Source of the DNA: Ahaetulla prasina
Taxonomy: Eukaryota > Chordata > Lepidosauria > Squamata > Colubridae
DNA: 64,000 bases
NCBI RefSeq assembly: GCF_028640845.1
Contig: NC_080543.1
Location: 7,788,959-7,852,958 of the forward strand
Direction: 5' to 3'
In this document: in pieces, positions 63,926 to 64,000 of the stretch
Position numbering within the stretch: position 1 is the stretch's first letter
Layout: every line of letters starts with the position of its first letter
The notes under the pieces: model-generated
What the model was told of the DNA's origin: nothing
The model's input: the letters and a program-made list of their open reading frames with translations, nothing else
Database searches by the model: none
Position numbers and translations under genes: made by a program

Positions 63926-64000
63926 CTAAAGAACAAGGGTCAACTCAGGAGTAAGGCCACAGGTGGACAGTGAATGGCCCTTCCCAAACGGAATAAAAGA
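63726..64000 (+). mobile_element. LTR-B, 5' end missing, runs off the window
   Basis: aggaggttggggaggaacgt aligns to LTR-B from about base 60; TATA-like gaataaaaga is at the window end. It directly abuts the preceding LTR-B. Confidence 0.8.

Overview
This window reads as repeat-dense, gene-free DNA from a squamate reptile, most probably an advanced (colubroid) snake. The basis is the repeat content: tRNA-derived Sauria-type SINEs with a Bov-B-like 3' end, a Bov-B (RTE) LINE fragment, many 5'-truncated CR1 and L2 LINE tails, ATTCT pentanucleotide arrays growing directly out of LINE 3' ends, and long GATA (Bkm-like) arrays. I found no exon, tRNA, rRNA or other host gene I can support. Every reading frame above about 100 codons is explained by a transposon remnant, an LTR, or a simple repeat whose unit length is a multiple of three. 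Family names (hAT-a to hAT-g, LTR-A to LTR-E, SINE-A/B, LINE-R) are local labels, not database names.

Layout. 1-245: SINE-A copies. 874-4165: hAT-a carrying LTR-B and LTR-A, then a SINE-B broken by hAT-b (with LTR-A inside) and by hAT-c. 4345-9614: CR1 tail, hAT-b copies, an L2/Rex1-like LINE, LTR-B, and a TA-flanked MITE split by hAT-b. 9990-10890: trinucleotide cassette array. 11117-13555: MITE with SINE-A, then hAT-b carrying a mini-hAT and a young-looking L1. 13780-19030: CR1, an internally expanded SINE-B, a pentanucleotide ladder, a 157-bp triplicate split by LTR-C, and a fold-back array. 20183-26424: LTR-B, a long-TIR element, LTR-A, hAT-c, hAT-b with a 42-bp minisatellite, CR1, and a SINE-A broken by LTR-D and a Sauria SINE. 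26528-34992: MITE/LINE nest, hAT-f with a transposase start, GATA arrays with two L2 insertions. 35490-40794: a four-level nest, L2, CR1, a 250-bp ATAAT array, LTR-A, hAT-a. 41262-45060: polypyrimidine tracts and a LINE-R. 45323-52100: L1-like insert with about 100-bp flanking duplication, LINE-R copies, L2, a 15-unit minisatellite. 52645-57933: MITE/LINE/SINE nests, CR1, L2, a tRNA-CR1 chimeric SINE. 58134-64000: LTR-E, CR1, Bov-B split by L2, LTR-B split by LTR-C, and a partial LTR-B at the window edge.

The main product of the reading is a relative insertion chronology: target-site duplications (TSDs) at most boundaries give the order of the LTR, hAT-like, LINE and SINE insertions. The most unusual signal is that three solo-LTR families (A, B, C) carry an open frame entering in the same phase at the second base of the LTR and ending in an arginine-rich motif upstream of the TATA-like box. 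This suggests that the last ORF of the parental elements ran into the 3' LTR. Several AT-rich, repeat-free islands look like conserved noncoding DNA, so the window may be part of a gene desert with regulatory elements; that is inference only.
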